NCBI GenBank assembly: GCA_934565855.1
Contig: CAKTIO010000005.1
Location: 1 to 64,000 of the forward strand
Origin: an uncultured Dysosmobacter sp.
Lineage (GTDB): Bacteria > Bacillota > Clostridia > Oscillospirales > Oscillospiraceae
Direction: 5' to 3'
DNA: 64,000 bases
Part shown: positions 33,188-43,709 of the stretch, one piece after another
Position numbering within the stretch: position 1 is the stretch's first letter
How the letters are laid out: every line of letters starts with the position of its first letter
Program-made: the position numbers and the translations under genes
Notes under the pieces: model-generated
Told to the model about the DNA's origin: nothing
Databases searched by the model: none
The model's input: only the letters and a program-made list of their open reading frames with translations

Positions 33188-34570
33188 ATGAAGCTATGGT
33201 CCGGGCGGTTCGGGAAAGAGACCGACGCTCTTGTCAATGATTTTAACGCCTCCATTCAGTTTGACCAGCGCCTGTATCAGGAGGATATTCAGGGCAGCAT
33301 TGCCCATGCCACTATGCTGGGCGACTGCGGCATCATCACGAAGGAGGATGCCGGAAAGATCGTGGAGGGTCTGAAGGGGATCCTTGCGGATATTGAAGCG
33401 GGAAAGGTGGAATTTTCCGCAGACAATGAGGACATCCACATGAATATTGAGGCGCTGCTGACCGCCCGCATCGGCGACGCGGGTAAGCGTCTGCACACCG
33501 CCCGCTCCCGCAATGATCAGGTGGCGGTGGATTTCCGGATGTATGTCCGTAAGGAGATCCCGGTGATTATCGGACAGCTGCTGGAATTGGAGGAGATCCT
33601 GTGCCGCCAGGCACGTAAGTATCAGGAGACGGTCATGCCTGGCTACACCCATCTGCAGCGGGCGCAGCCCATCTCCTTTGCCCAGCACCTGATGGCATAC
33701 GCCAGCATGCTCTCCCGGGATGTGACCCGGCTGGAGGATTGCGCCAAGCGCCTGAACGAGTGTCCTCTCGGCTCCGGCGCCCTTGCCGGGACCACCTATC
33801 CCATTGACCGCTGGCAGACGGCGAAGGCTCTGGGCTTTGACGCGCCTATGTCCAATTCCCTGGACGGCGTCAGCGACCGGGATTATGCGCTGGAGCTGCT
33901 GAGCGCGCTGTCCATCCTGATGATGCACATGTCCCGCTTTGCTGAGGAAGTGATCCTGTGGTGCAGCTGGGAGTTCAAGTTTATCGAGCTGGATGACGCC
34001 TATGCCACCGGTTCGTCCATTATGCCCCAGAAGAAGAATCCGGATGTGGCGGAACTGGTGCGCGGCAAGACCGGCAGGGTCTATGGCGACCTGATGGGAC
34101 TGCTGACCACCATGAAGGGCATTCCTCTGGCATACAACAAGGACATGCAGGAGGACAAGGAGCCGGTCTTTGATGCCATTGACACAGTGGAGATGGTGCT
34201 TCCGGTATTCGCTGCCATGATCGACACTATGCGGGTGCTCCCGGAGAATATGCGCAAGGCGGCTGGACATGGCTTCATCAATGCCACGGACTGTGCGGAT
34301 TACCTGACCAAGAAGGGAATGCCCTTCCGGGATGCCTATACCACGGTGGGACATCTGGTGGCAAAGTGCGGCGAGCTGGGAAAAACACTGGAGCAGCTGA
34401 CACTGGCAGAACTGCAGGAGGTCTCACCGCTGTTTACCGATGATGTGTATACGGCGCTGAGTCTGGAAACCTGTATGGGACAGCGCAGCAGCTATGGCGG
34501 TCCCGCTGTCAGCGAGACGACCCGGCAGATCGAGAGCATGGAGTCCTTCGTGAAGGAGCATCAAAAATAA
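33188..34570 (+). CDS. argH: Argininosuccinate lyase
   Basis: A 460-residue fumarase/aspartase superfamily enzyme that splits argininosuccinate into arginine and fumarate. The signature GSSIMPQKKNPDV with the catalytic Ser, and the TARSRNDQ segment, are intact. AAGGAG is 6 nt upstream. It is the second gene of the arginine operon, although argH is the final reaction. Confidence 0.97.
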   Translation: MKLWSGRFGKETDALVNDFNASIQFDQRLYQEDIQGSIAHATMLGDCGIITKEDAGKIVEGLKGILADIEAGKVEFSADNEDIHMNIEALLTARIGDAGKRLHTARSRNDQVAVDFRMYVRKEIPVIIGQLLELEEILCRQARKYQETVMPGYTHLQRAQPISFAQHLMAYASMLSRDVTRLEDCAKRLNECPLGSGALAGTTYPIDRWQTAKALGFDAPMSNSLDGVSDRDYALELLSALSILMMHMSRFAEEVILWCSWEFKFIELDDAYATGSSIMPQKKNPDVAELVRGKTGRVYGDLMGLLTTMKGIPLAYNKDMQEDKEPVFDAIDTVEMVLPVFAAMIDTMRVLPENMRKAAGHGFINATDCADYLTKKGMPFRDAYTTVGHLVAKCGELGKTLEQLTLAELQEVSPLFTDDVYTALSLETCMGQRSSYGGPAVSETTRQIESMESFVKEHQK

Positions 34571-34619
34571 TTCAGAAGACGGAGCGTGAAAACGCCCCGG
34601 TGGAAGGGAGAGGTTTCCG

Positions 34620-35573
34620 TTGAAACCCAAGGTGTATATTGACGGTAAGGATGGCACGACCGGCTTGCAGATCTACGAGCGGCTGGGTGCGAGAAACGAT
34701 ATTGAGCTGCTGCTGATTGACGAAGCAAAGCGCAAGGATCCTGCTGAGCGGAAAAAGCTGATGGATGCGTCTGACATTGTGTTTTTGTGCCTGCCGGACG
34801 CCGCGGCTATCGAAGCGGTGGAACTGATCGGGAATCCGAAGACCCGCGTCATTGACGCTTCCACAGCCCACCGGACAGCAGAGGGCTGGACCTACGGCTA
34901 TCCGGAGCTGAGCCGGGAACAGCGGGCGGCCATCGCTGCTTCCAAACGGGTGGCAAACCCGGGATGCCACGCCACGGGCTTTATCTCCTCTGTGGCGCCG
35001 CTGGTGCGGATGGGGATCCTGCCGCCGGACTACCCGCTGGCGGTCTATTCCCTGACCGGCTACTCCGGCGGAGGAAAAAAGCTGATCGCCGAGTATGAGG
35101 CACCGGACCGGGACCCCCGTCATGACTCTCATCGGATCTACGGATTGAATCTGAAGCACAAGCATCTGCCGGAGATGAAAAAAATCTGCGGCTTGACCAG
35201 AACTCCGGCGTTTTCCCCCATTCTGGGTGATTTTTACGAGGGCATGGCAACGACGATCATGCTGCACCGGGATTTGCTGGCAAAGAAGGTTTCCGGACAG
35301 GAGTTGCGGGATGCTTTGGCAGAGTATTATCAGCAGGAGCATTTTGTAACAGTTGCTCCCTATGGCGGAGATGAACCGGTGCTGTATGCCTCCGCGTTGG
35401 CAGGAACCAACCACCTGAAGCTGGAGGTCTGCGGGAACGATGAGCAGATCAGCGTGACAGCGCTGTTTGACAATCTGGGTAAGGGCGCTTCCGGCGCGGC
35501 GGTGCAGAATATGAACATCATGCTGGGGCTTCCGGAGACCACTGGACTGGAGCAGCCGGCGGCAAAGGAGTGA
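34620..35573 (+). CDS. argC: N-acetyl-gamma-glutamyl-phosphate reductase (short type)
   Basis: A 317-residue NADPH-dependent reductase forming N-acetylglutamate semialdehyde, of the shorter type 2 ArgC class. The catalytic cysteine is in NPGCHATGF, and the N-terminal YIDGKDGTTGLQIYERL is the Rossmann start. TTG is the start codon, with GGGAGAGG about 7 nt upstream. Its TGA ends 5 nt before argJ. Confidence 0.95.
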   Translation: MKPKVYIDGKDGTTGLQIYERLGARNDIELLLIDEAKRKDPAERKKLMDASDIVFLCLPDAAAIEAVELIGNPKTRVIDASTAHRTAEGWTYGYPELSREQRAAIAASKRVANPGCHATGFISSVAPLVRMGILPPDYPLAVYSLTGYSGGGKKLIAEYEAPDRDPRHDSHRIYGLNLKHKHLPEMKKICGLTRTPAFSPILGDFYEGMATTIMLHRDLLAKKVSGQELRDALAEYYQQEHFVTVAPYGGDEPVLYASALAGTNHLKLEVCGNDEQISVTALFDNLGKGASGAAVQNMNIMLGLPETTGLEQPAAKE

Positions 35574-35578
35574 ACGCA

Positions 35579-36802
35579 ATGAAATACATTGAGGGCGGCG
35601 TGTGCGCCGCGCAGGGCTTCCGGGCAGCCGGAATGCATGTGGGAGTAAAGACCCACAAGGAAGAGAAGAAGGACGTAGCACTGATCGTCTCCGACGTGGA
35701 GTGTTCCGCCGCTGCGGTTTATACAAAAAACGTGGTCAAGGCAGCGCCCATCCATGTGGACCAGCTTCACCTGAAAAACGGAAAGGCACGGGCGGCGATC
35801 ATCAACAGCGGCAACGCCAACGCCTGTGCTCCCAACGGCGAGGAAAATGCGGAACGGATGTGCGCGGCAGTGGCAAGGGTCGTTGGCTGCGACGCCGAGG
35901 ATGTAGTGGTGTCCTCCACTGGTGTGATCGGACAGACCCTGCCGGTCCAGCGGATCGAGGCTGCCGTGCCGGAGCTGTATGCACGGCTGGACCGTTCCGC
36001 TGCGGCATCTGACGCTGCGGCATGCGCCATCATGACCACGGATACGGTGAAAAAGGAGCTGGCTGTGGAAACGGTCATCGGTGGGAAGACCGTGACCATC
36101 GGCGGCATCTGCAAGGGCAGCGGCATGATCCATCCCAATATGGGAACCATGCTGTGCTATCTGACCACCGACTGTGCTATTTCTCCAGAGATGATCCGCG
36201 CGGCGCTGCTGGAGACCGTGACGGTGAGCTTTAACCGCATCAGCGTGGATGGAGACACCTCTACCAACGATACCTGCTGTGTGCTGGCAAACGGCTTGGC
36301 TGGCAATCCGGTCATTGCGGAGAAGAATGAGGACTATGCCGCCTTTGCTGCGGCGCTGAAGGAGATCTGCACCACTCTGGCGCGTTCTATGGCGTCGGAT
36401 GGCGAGGGAGCAAAGCACCTCATCACCTGCACGGTGACAGGCGGAAGGAGCGAGCAGTCCGCGGAGACCATCGCAAAGTCTGTGATCTGCTCCACCCTGA
36501 CCAAGGCGGCAATTTTCGGCGCGGATGCCAACTGGGGCAGAGTGCTGTGTGCGATGGGCTACTCCGGTGAGGAGTTTGACCCGGACCGGGTGAACGTGGA
36601 GTTTGCTTCCGCCGCTGGAGTCATTGAGGTCTGTCATCAGGGTCGCGGACTGGAATTTGACGAGGAGCTGGCAAAGAAGATCTTGACGGAGCATGATGTG
36701 GAGATCCGCATTGCAATGGGTGAGGGCGATGCCTCCTGTACCTGCTGGGGCTGCGATATCACCTATGATTACATTAAGATCAACGGCGATTACCGGACCT
36801 GA
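35579..36802 (+). CDS. argJ: Bifunctional ornithine acetyltransferase/N-acetylglutamate synthase
   Basis: A 407-residue ArgJ precursor that cleaves itself before T190 in the segment [14 protein letters not shown] to give alpha and beta chains. The residue before the nucleophilic Thr is Gly rather than the more usual Ala. ArgJ recycles the acetyl group from N-acetylornithine to glutamate, which explains the absence of a separate argE here. ATG 35579 is chosen, with AAGGAG 8 nt upstream, over the GTG at 35570. Confidence 0.96.
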   Translation: MKYIEGGVCAAQGFRAAGMHVGVKTHKEEKKDVALIVSDVECSAAAVYTKNVVKAAPIHVDQLHLKNGKARAAIINSGNANACAPNGEENAERMCAAVARVVGCDAEDVVVSSTGVIGQTLPVQRIEAAVPELYARLDRSAAASDAAACAIMTTDTVKKELAVETVIGGKTVTIGGICKGSGMIHPNMGTMLCYLTTDCAISPEMIRAALLETVTVSFNRISVDGDTSTNDTCCVLANGLAGNPVIAEKNEDYAAFAAALKEICTTLARSMASDGEGAKHLITCTVTGGRSEQSAETIAKSVICSTLTKAAIFGADANWGRVLCAMGYSGEEFDPDRVNVEFASAAGVIEVCHQGRGLEFDEELAKKILTEHDVEIRIAMGEGDASCTCWGCDITYDYIKINGDYRT

Positions 36803-36846
36803 TATCCGGCACGCCTGGAAACGGGAAAAAGGAAGTGGAGCGTTTC

Positions 36847-37722
36847 ATGACATCTCATGAACAGCAGGCACGGACTCTGGTAGAGGCCCTGCCGTATATT
36901 CAGAAATTTACAGGAAAGACCATTGTGGTCAAATACGGCGGAAACGCCATGATCTCTCCAGAGCTGCGCGAGGCAGTGATGAGCGATATCATCCTGCTGA
37001 ATCTGGTGGGCATCCGGGTCGTGGTGGTCCACGGCGGTGGTCCGGAGATCTCCGACATGCTCAAGCGCGTGGGACATGAGTCCAAATTTGTGGACGGACT
37101 GCGCTATACGGATGAAGAGACGATGGAGATCGTGCAGTCGGTGCTGTGCGGAAAGGTCAATAAGAATCTGGTGGCGCAGATCAACCGCCTGGGCGGTCAG
37201 GCAATCGGTCTGTGCGGCATGGATGGGCAGCTGTTCCAGGCGGTCTGCAAGGACCCCAAGTATGGTCTGGTGGGTGAAGTGACCGGAGTAAATCCGGAGC
37301 CAGTGGAAAATGCCCTGATGACGGGCTATATCCCGGTGGTGTCCACAGTGGCACAGGGAATCGATGCGGATACGGCATACAACATCAACGCGGATACGGC
37401 GGCGGCAAAGCTTGCCATTGCGCTGAACGCGGAGAAGCTGATTCTTCTGACGGATGTCCGCGGTCTGCTGCGGGACCCGAAGAATGAGGATACTCTGATC
37501 CATGTGGTCCATGCCGGCGATGTGCCGGAGCTGGTGGCAGAGGGTGTGATTTCCGGCGGTATGATCCCCAAGATGGAGTGCTGCGTGGACGCCATTGTAG
37601 GCGGCGTGGAGCGCGTACACATTCTGGATGGCAGAATTCCTCATTCCATTCTGATCGAGCTGCTGTCGGACGCAGGCATCGGCACCATGCTGAAATGCGA
37701 GGATGCCAATAAAAGGTCCTGA
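36847..37722 (+). CDS. argB: Acetylglutamate kinase
   Basis: A 291-residue amino-acid kinase that phosphorylates N-acetylglutamate. VVKYGGNAM (ATP phosphate binding), [11 protein letters not shown] and [12 protein letters not shown] are visible. ATG 36847 has GTGGAG 6 nt upstream; the frame also offers GTG 36835. The N-terminal segment before the kinase core ([19 protein letters not shown]) resembles the helix of arginine-inhibited, hexameric ArgB, so feedback control is plausible. Confidence 0.96.
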   Translation: MTSHEQQARTLVEALPYIQKFTGKTIVVKYGGNAMISPELREAVMSDIILLNLVGIRVVVVHGGGPEISDMLKRVGHESKFVDGLRYTDEETMEIVQSVLCGKVNKNLVAQINRLGGQAIGLCGMDGQLFQAVCKDPKYGLVGEVTGVNPEPVENALMTGYIPVVSTVAQGIDADTAYNINADTAAAKLAIALNAEKLILLTDVRGLLRDPKNEDTLIHVVHAGDVPELVAEGVISGGMIPKMECCVDAIVGGVERVHILDGRIPHSILIELLSDAGIGTMLKCEDANKRS

Positions 37723-37773
37723 CAGTGCGGGCTGCCGGACAGCCTGAAATTATCAGTGAAAGGACAGGTCACA

Positions 37774-38952
37774 ATGACTTCTGAACAGATCAAATCTCTC
37801 AGCAACCAGTATATTATGAATACCTACGGTCGCTTTCCCGTGGCGGTCGATCATGGCGAGGGTGCCCGGCTTTATGATCCGGAGGGACATGAGTATATCG
37901 ACTTTACCAGCGGCATCGGCGTGACCGATTTGGGCTACGGCTATCAGCCTTGGGTAGACGCTGTGGCGGCACAGGCAAAAAAGCTGAACCATGTGTCCAA
38001 CCTGTTTTACACCGAACCCTGTGCGCGGCTGGCGGAGATCCTCTGCAAGCGCACCGGCATGAGCAATGTGTTCTTTGCCAACGGTGGCGGCGAGGCAAAC
38101 GAGGGCATGATCAAGCTGGCGCGTAAGTATAGCTTTGACAAATACGGCAAAGACCGCGCCACCATCATTACGTTGAATAACTCCTTCCACGGACGTACCA
38201 TCACTACGCTGATGGCAACGGGACAGGAGCGCTTTCATAATTACTTCTTCCCCTTTACCGAGGGTTTCCGCTATGCGGATGCGGACAGCATCGACTCTCT
38301 GCTGGCGGCAGCCGGAGACGATGTCTGCGCCGTGATGGTAGAGCTGGTACAGGGCGAGGGCGGCGTGCTGCCTCTGGACCCGGCATATGTGCAGCAGGTG
38401 AAGAAGCTCTGTGAGGAGAAGGACTGGCTCTTCCTGGTGGACGAGGTACAGAGCGGCGTGGGTCGGACTGGCAGCCTGTTTGCCTTCCAGCAGTATGACC
38501 TGCTGCCGGATGTGTGTTCCTTTGCCAAGGGCATTGCGGGCGGTCTGCCGATGAGCGGCATCATGGCAAATGAGAAGTGCCGGAATGTACTGGGACCGGG
38601 TACCCACGCCACCACCTTTGGTGCAAACCCCATCTGCGGCGCGGCGGCACTGGTGGTGCAGGAAACGCTGACGGATGAATTCCTGAAGCAGGTGCAGGAG
38701 AAGGGCGCGTATCTGCGTCAGCAGATCGAGGACCTGCATCTGAAATGCCTGGGCAAGACCCGTGGTATGGGTCTGATGATCGGCATTGAGGTAGCGGATG
38801 GCTACACCAACGGAGAGATTGCCAATCAGCTGATTGAAAACGGTCTGCTGGTGCTGACGGCGGGCGATGGCATGCGTCTGCTGCCTCCTCTGGTTATTAC
38901 CAAAGAGGAAATGGATGCTGGCGTTGCCATCATGAAAAAAGTTTTGGAATAA
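37774..38952 (+). CDS. argD: Acetylornithine aminotransferase
   Basis: A 392-residue class III PLP aminotransferase that makes N-acetylornithine from the semialdehyde and glutamate. [17 protein letters not shown], the [12 protein letters not shown] aspartate and the PLP lysine in [10 protein letters not shown] are intact. ATG 37774 has AAAGGA upstream; GTG 37756 is an in-frame alternative. It ends 14 nt before argF. Confidence 0.96.
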   Translation: MTSEQIKSLSNQYIMNTYGRFPVAVDHGEGARLYDPEGHEYIDFTSGIGVTDLGYGYQPWVDAVAAQAKKLNHVSNLFYTEPCARLAEILCKRTGMSNVFFANGGGEANEGMIKLARKYSFDKYGKDRATIITLNNSFHGRTITTLMATGQERFHNYFFPFTEGFRYADADSIDSLLAAAGDDVCAVMVELVQGEGGVLPLDPAYVQQVKKLCEEKDWLFLVDEVQSGVGRTGSLFAFQQYDLLPDVCSFAKGIAGGLPMSGIMANEKCRNVLGPGTHATTFGANPICGAAALVVQETLTDEFLKQVQEKGAYLRQQIEDLHLKCLGKTRGMGLMIGIEVADGYTNGEIANQLIENGLLVLTAGDGMRLLPPLVITKEEMDAGVAIMKKVLE

Positions 38953-38966
38953 GGAGAACACCGGAT

Positions 38967-39953
38967 ATGGAACATCATACGCACTTTCTGAAGCTGCTGG
39001 ACTTTACTCCCGCAGAGATCCAGCAGTTTCTGGATACCGCCGCTGATTTAAAGGCAAAAAAGAAAGCGGGCATTCCGCACAGATATCTGGAGGGAAAGAA
39101 TGTCGCTCTGATTTTTGAGAAGACCTCCACCCGTACCCGCTGCGCTTTTGAGGTGGCGGCACAGGATCTGGGTATGGGTAGCACCTACTTGGGACCCACC
39201 GGCAGCCAGATCGGCATGAAGGAGTCCATTGCGGATACCGCCCGGGTGCTGGGCAGAATGTATGACGGAATTGAGTACCGCGGCTTTGGTCAGGACCTGG
39301 TAGAGGAGCTGGCAAAATACGCCGGTGTGCCTGTGTTCAATGGATTGACCAATGAGTTCCATCCCACGCAGATTCTGGCGGATTTCCTGACCATTCAGGA
39401 GCATTTTGGCAAGCTGAAGGGAATTAAGCTGGTTTACATGGGTGACGCCCGTTATAACATGGGCAATTCTCTGATGGTGGGCTGCGCCAAGATGGGTATG
39501 CACTTTGTGGCATGCGCGCCGAAGGCGTACTTCCCGGATCAGAAGCTGATTGACCAGTGCCAGGCTGTGGCGGCGGAAACCGGCGCGGTTCTGGAATTCC
39601 AGGAAGACCCGATGGAGGCGGTCCGGGATGCAGACGTGATTTACACGGATGTTTGGGTGTCTATGGGTGAGCCGGTAGAGGTCTGGGAAGAGCGTATTCA
39701 GGCGCTGGGACCCTATCAGGTCAATAAGAAGCTGATGGAGCAGGCGGGACCGCAGTGCCGCTTTATGCACTGCCTGCCGGCATTCCATGACCATAAGACC
39801 ACCATCGGCAAGGAGATGGGGGAAAAGTTCCACCGGGATGCAATGGAGGTCACGGATGAGGTATTCGAGTCCCAGCAGTCCATCGTGTTTGATGAGGCGG
39901 AGAACCGGATGCACACCATCAAGGCTGTGATGTATGAGCTGATGAAGGACTAA
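38967..39953 (+). CDS. argF: Ornithine carbamoyltransferase
   Basis: A 328-residue enzyme making citrulline from ornithine and carbamoyl phosphate. The carbamoyl-phosphate loop [11 protein letters not shown] and the ornithine-binding HCLPAFHD are intact, and DVWVSMGE is typical. AAGGAG lies 10 nt before the ATG. It is the last gene of the operon, followed by a terminator; no carAB is linked. Confidence 0.97.
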   Translation: MEHHTHFLKLLDFTPAEIQQFLDTAADLKAKKKAGIPHRYLEGKNVALIFEKTSTRTRCAFEVAAQDLGMGSTYLGPTGSQIGMKESIADTARVLGRMYDGIEYRGFGQDLVEELAKYAGVPVFNGLTNEFHPTQILADFLTIQEHFGKLKGIKLVYMGDARYNMGNSLMVGCAKMGMHFVACAPKAYFPDQKLIDQCQAVAAETGAVLEFQEDPMEAVRDADVIYTDVWVSMGEPVEVWEERIQALGPYQVNKKLMEQAGPQCRFMHCLPAFHDHKTTIGKEMGEKFHRDAMEVTDEVFESQQSIVFDEAENRMHTIKAVMYELMKD

Positions 39954-39971
39954 AACAGCAAAGAGCTAACA

Positions 39972-40006
39972 GAGGGGCGCGGCAGAAATGCCACGTCCCT
40001 CCTTTT
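39972..40006 (+). terminator. Terminator of the arg operon
   Basis: GAGGGGCGCGGCA paired with TGCCACGTCCCTC (two mismatched positions), loop GAAA, then CTTTT. Confidence 0.75.
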
Positions 40007-40108
40007 CATCATCGCACTGTGGTGGTGAACCGCTTTTCTTTCCATTCTCCATGTGCTATGATGGTTTCAGAACCTACGGCATCAAGGACACAAATAGGGG
40101 GAGAAAAT

Positions 40109-40411
40109 ATGAAACGAACCTTAGGAGGCACCGTTAGAAATATCCTGATTTTGTATGCCGTGGCGCTTTTTGCTGCGTACAACAGAAGCGGAATACCACT
40201 GCGGTATTGTGTTGTTTTGGCGGGAGCGCTGGCGGTTGTTCCGGTGAGCTACGATTTGCTCAAGGGGCGGCAAGCCTTGAAGGAGCTGCTGAGAAGCCCG
40301 GCAGGGACTGCAGAACTGGTATTCCTGTCGGCGGCGGTCTTTGAGATCAGTTGGATATTGGTGCGTATTTACTTGAACGTTTTGGCAATTCCCAGTTCCA
40401 TTAAATACTGA
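40109..40411 (+). CDS. Small three-helix membrane protein, unknown
   Basis: A 100-residue hydrophobic protein with segments at about residues 11-24 (ILILYAVALFAAY), 30-48 (LRYCVVLAGALAVVPVSYD) and 66-90 (ELVFLSAAVFEISWILVRIYL). ATG 40109 has AGGGGGAG upstream; the frame opens earlier without a site. No family is recognised. It stands alone between the arg operon and the XRE regulator. Confidence 0.6.
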   Translation: MKRTLGGTVRNILILYAVALFAAYNRSGIPLRYCVVLAGALAVVPVSYDLLKGRQALKELLRSPAGTAELVFLSAAVFEISWILVRIYLNVLAIPSSIKY

Positions 40412-40524
40412 AACCGGCAGTTATTTCATAAAGCAACCAGCAGTTGACAAAGGGAAACCCGCAGATGTTTGCGCTTTTGAGAAAAGTCTGGTAGCGTGAT
40501 CCCAACAGAAAAGGAGGCGGAAGG

Positions 40525-41733
40525 ATGAGTACATTAGGGGTTCGGATTCAGGAGGGAAGAAAGGCTGCCGGTCTTTCGCAGGAGGCACTGGGCGAAAAGC
40601 TGCAGGTTTCCCGGCAGGCGGTTTCCAAATGGGAATCTGATGCGGCAATTCCGGAATTGGACAAGCTGATTGCCATGAGCCGGATTTTTGGCGTGACCAT
40701 CGACCAGCTGTTGGGAATCCAGCGGGAGGAAGCGGCAGAGGAAAAAGCGGAGAATGCCGGAGAGTGGTCAGAGCGGGAGCTGAAGGCACTGGAAACCATT
40801 GCAGCCAGGTATGCCACCGTACAGGCACAACCAGCAAAAAAGCTGCCACGCTATCTGCTGCGGGGCGCCGCTCTGCTGGTGATTCTGGCACTCTGCATAC
40901 AGGTGCAGAATCTCAATGGACAGTATCAGTCACTGCAAAACCAGATGGATAGCGTACAGACCAATTTGACCAATCAAATCATTCAAATGAGTACGCAAAT
41001 ATCCAATATATTAGAGGAAAAAAATAGTATACTGGAAAATTGTGACGTACAGATAGAGCAGGTGGACGCTAAGCGGCAGGAGATCACCATTTCTGTGATT
41101 GCCCTGCCAAAGGAGCAGGAGGTTTCTGCCTCGGCGCAGATGACGGCGGTCCTCTCTGATGGCAGACACTTTGCACAGGAGGCGGAAGCGACCGCACAGG
41201 GCTTTACCGTGTCGCAATGGTGTCTGCCAATGGACTCGGAAATTCGTATTGGGATCCAGCTGACTCAGGGCAGCAGTGTTCAAAATGGATATGTGTGGAC
41301 GCTGTATGCGGCTCCGGAGGAGTTCCGCCCCGAGGTTTCGGCTTTCTGGGGAGCAACAGCATATCAGCAGAAGCATGAGGTCCGTATGGAGGATCTGTCG
41401 CTGCACATCAGTATGGACCAAAACTTTCTGAGTCCATGGGAATTGAAATCGGTAGACCTGTGCCTGTACCGGAACCATCAGAAGGAACCGGAAACTGTGC
41501 TTCCTGTGACAGAAGCAGTCCAGCTTTGGCAGGAAACTGGAGCTGTGGGGATGGACAGCATGACCGACTATCATATGACATTTACTCTGGAAGATCAGGA
41601 TACCATGACCTGCCTTGTGCGGGTGACGGACAACTGGGGACAGACGATAGATCAGGTGCTGAACGAGTTCTTTATCGACCAGAATGGAAATATTGATACA
41701 CGGGATAGCAGCTGGACGCCAAGCGGCACATAA
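40525..41733 (+). CDS. Membrane-tethered XRE-family regulator
   Basis: A 402-residue one-component regulator. Residues 6-62 are an XRE/Cro HTH (RIQEGRKAAGLSQEALGEKLQVSRQAVSKW, read in parts), 110-127 a single membrane helix (LLRGAALLVILALCIQV), 128-171 a coiled coil (NGQYQSLQNQMDSVQTNL..), and 172-402 an extracytoplasmic beta-rich domain of unknown ligand. AGGAGGCGGAAGG is before the ATG. The layout resembles BlaI/BlaR-independent membrane-bound regulators that sense envelope signals. The neighbouring malQ is separated by 23 nt and may be cotranscribed. Confidence 0.78.
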   Translation: MSTLGVRIQEGRKAAGLSQEALGEKLQVSRQAVSKWESDAAIPELDKLIAMSRIFGVTIDQLLGIQREEAAEEKAENAGEWSERELKALETIAARYATVQAQPAKKLPRYLLRGAALLVILALCIQVQNLNGQYQSLQNQMDSVQTNLTNQIIQMSTQISNILEEKNSILENCDVQIEQVDAKRQEITISVIALPKEQEVSASAQMTAVLSDGRHFAQEAEATAQGFTVSQWCLPMDSEIRIGIQLTQGSSVQNGYVWTLYAAPEEFRPEVSAFWGATAYQQKHEVRMEDLSLHISMDQNFLSPWELKSVDLCLYRNHQKEPETVLPVTEAVQLWQETGAVGMDSMTDYHMTFTLEDQDTMTCLVRVTDNWGQTIDQVLNEFFIDQNGNIDTRDSSWTPSGT

Positions 41734-41756
41734 ATAGACGACCGGGAGGAAAAGCA

Positions 41757-43247
41757 ATGGAGCGAGCAGCGGGGATTTTATTGCCGGTATTTTCTCTTCC
41801 GTCCCGTTATGGGATAGGTTCTCTGGGGAAGGAGGCATATGCCTTTATAGACTTTTTAAGTCAGGCTGGACAGCGGTGGTGGCAGGTACTGCCGGTGGGA
41901 CCGGCTGGAGCCGGAAATTCTCCTTATTCCAGTGTGTCCACCTTTGCAGGCGATCCGCTGCTGATAGACCTGGAGGAGCTGGTCCGGGAGGGGCTGCTGG
42001 ATAGAAAGGAGCTGCAGGAGGCGGAGCTTCCGGCAGCTTCGCAGATCGACTATCCCGCTGTGGCAGAGCGCAAAAAAAAGCTGCTGCGCCGGGCGTTCCA
42101 GTCCGGCGGGCAGCGGCTGCATGGGCAGATCGAAGTATTTACGAATAGTAATGTATGGGTAAAAAATTATGCTTTGTATATTGCCTGCAAGGAATACTAT
42201 CACGGGGAAAGCTGGCTGCAATGGCAGGACGATGCCCTGCGCCGGAGAACACCGGAGGCAGTGGCAGAGTGGTCGGAAAAACTCAGTGGAGAGATTGCTT
42301 ATCATACCTTTGTGCAGCTGCTGTTTTTCCGGCAGTGGGAAAGGCTGCGGCAGTATGCCCACGGGGCAGGTATACAGATATTGGGTGACCTCCCCATTTA
42401 TGTATCGCTGGATTCTGCGGATGTTTGGGGAGAGCGAAGGGAATTCCTTCTGCGGGCAGACGGTTATCCGGAAAAGATTGCCGGAGTGCCGCCAGACTAT
42501 TTTTCTCAGGAGGGACAGCTTTGGGGCAATCCCCTGTATGACTGGGAAGCCATGAGGACGGATGGCTTTGGCTGGTGGATCCGCCGTGTGGCAGGAGCTT
42601 CCCGGCTGTATGATGCCATCCGGATCGACCACTTCCGTGGTTTGGAAAGCTATTGGGCAGTTCCCCTTGGCGCAGAGACGGCAAAGGCGGGGGCGTGGGA
42701 ACAGGGACCGGGAATGGATCTTTTGAGGGTATTGACGGGTTGGTTCCCGCAGGTTTCCTATGTGGCGGAGGATCTGGGAATTCTGACGCCGGAGGTGGGA
42801 GAGCTGCGGAGGAAAGCGGGATTGCCGGGAATGAAGGTGCTGGAATTTGCATTTTCAGGAGCGGATAACGCTTATCTGCCCCATAACTATCCGGATGCGC
42901 ACTGCATCTGCTATACAGGAACTCATGACAATGATACCGCAATGGGCTGGTGGAGCCATGCCGGAGAGCAGGAACGCGAGTTTGCAAGGCGGTATCTGGG
43001 CATGGAGAGTGACCGGGAGATCGTTTCCGCCATGCTGCGTTGTGGTCAGGGAAGCGTGGCTGAGCTGTTCGTGGCACAGATGCAGGACTATTTGCAGCTG
43101 GGCAGCGAAGCGCGGATGAATGTTCCCGGCGTAGCGGATGGAAACTGGCGGTGGCGTCTGCAAGCAGGACAGCTGACACCGGAGCTGGCAGTACAGATCC
43201 GGCAGCTGACAGAAACCTATGGGCGCTGTGCAAAAACCCACCAGTGA
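41757..43247 (+). CDS. malQ: 4-alpha-glucanotransferase
   Basis: A 496-residue GH77 amylomaltase that transfers maltosyl units between alpha-glucans. The N-terminal PVFSLPSRYGIGSLGKEAYAF, IRIDHFRG (the nucleophile Asp), the acid/base Glu in YVAEDLG and the TGTHDNDT segment are intact. CGGGAGG precedes the ATG. Its 3' end overlaps the convergent lipoprotein gene by 31 bp. Confidence 0.95.
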   Translation: MERAAGILLPVFSLPSRYGIGSLGKEAYAFIDFLSQAGQRWWQVLPVGPAGAGNSPYSSVSTFAGDPLLIDLEELVREGLLDRKELQEAELPAASQIDYPAVAERKKKLLRRAFQSGGQRLHGQIEVFTNSNVWVKNYALYIACKEYYHGESWLQWQDDALRRRTPEAVAEWSEKLSGEIAYHTFVQLLFFRQWERLRQYAHGAGIQILGDLPIYVSLDSADVWGERREFLLRADGYPEKIAGVPPDYFSQEGQLWGNPLYDWEAMRTDGFGWWIRRVAGASRLYDAIRIDHFRGLESYWAVPLGAETAKAGAWEQGPGMDLLRVLTGWFPQVSYVAEDLGILTPEVGELRRKAGLPGMKVLEFAFSGADNAYLPHNYPDAHCICYTGTHDNDTAMGWWSHAGEQEREFARRYLGMESDREIVSAMLRCGQGSVAELFVAQMQDYLQLGSEARMNVPGVADGNWRWRLQAGQLTPELAVQIRQLTETYGRCAKTHQ

Positions 43248-43594
43248 CCGTTCAGGGAAACCTCGACAGTGCCTTCACCGGCATATTGATAACCAGCTCC
43301 GATGCCGAAATTGGACTGGTCGTCCTCAGTTGGAATCTCGTTTTCCGCGACAGAGGAAGTGATTTTTCCATCCAGAGTGCCGCACCGTCCCTCAATCGTG
43401 CTTTCTGTGTCCGTATTGTAATAGAGAATGCCGTTTACCTGAAGAAGCTGCTCGACCTGTGTGGTTTCCTGTGAGACCGTCTCTGAGATTGCCGTATTGC
43501 CTGCTGGACAGGAGACGCTTTGTGGTTCCTGCCCGCAGCCTGTGAGGCACAGCAGAGACAGCGCGGTACACAATAAAAACAGACGCTTTTTCAT
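43217..43594 (-). CDS. Small lipoprotein, unknown function
   Basis: A 125-residue predicted lipoprotein: a basic start (MKKR), a hydrophobic signal and the lipobox LTGC, followed by a Ser/Thr/Glu-rich linker and a short beta-rich part ending HWWVFAQRP. ATG 43594 has AGGAGG 8 nt upstream. It is convergent with malQ, sharing 31 bp. No family is recognised. Confidence 0.7.
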   Translation of the reverse strand: MKKRLFLLCTALSLLCLTGCGQEPQSVSCPAGNTAISETVSQETTQVEQLLQVNGILYYNTDTESTIEGRCGTLDGKITSSVAENEIPTEDDQSNFGIGAGYQYAGEGTVEVSLNGHWWVFAQRP

Positions 43595-43661
43595 CAAACA
43601 GACCTCCTGTGTGGAAAAATTTCTATAGGTTCAGACGGAAAGGCGCTTGAAAAGGTTCCAG

Positions 43662-43709
43662 AAAAAAAACAGAAGGGTCCTGCCGGAGATTTCTCCGGCA
43701 GGACCCTTC
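43662..43709 (-). terminator. Terminator of the ABC transporter operon
   Basis: GAAGGGTCCTGCCGGAG and CTCCGGCAGGACCCTTC form a 17-bp perfect stem, followed on the minus strand by TTTTTTTT. It begins next to the ABC gene stop codon. Confidence 0.9.

Noticed and set aside
31763..34354. Long minus-strand frames opposite argG and argH
   Set aside because: Same shadow effect; both opposing genes are complete and have catalytic motifs.
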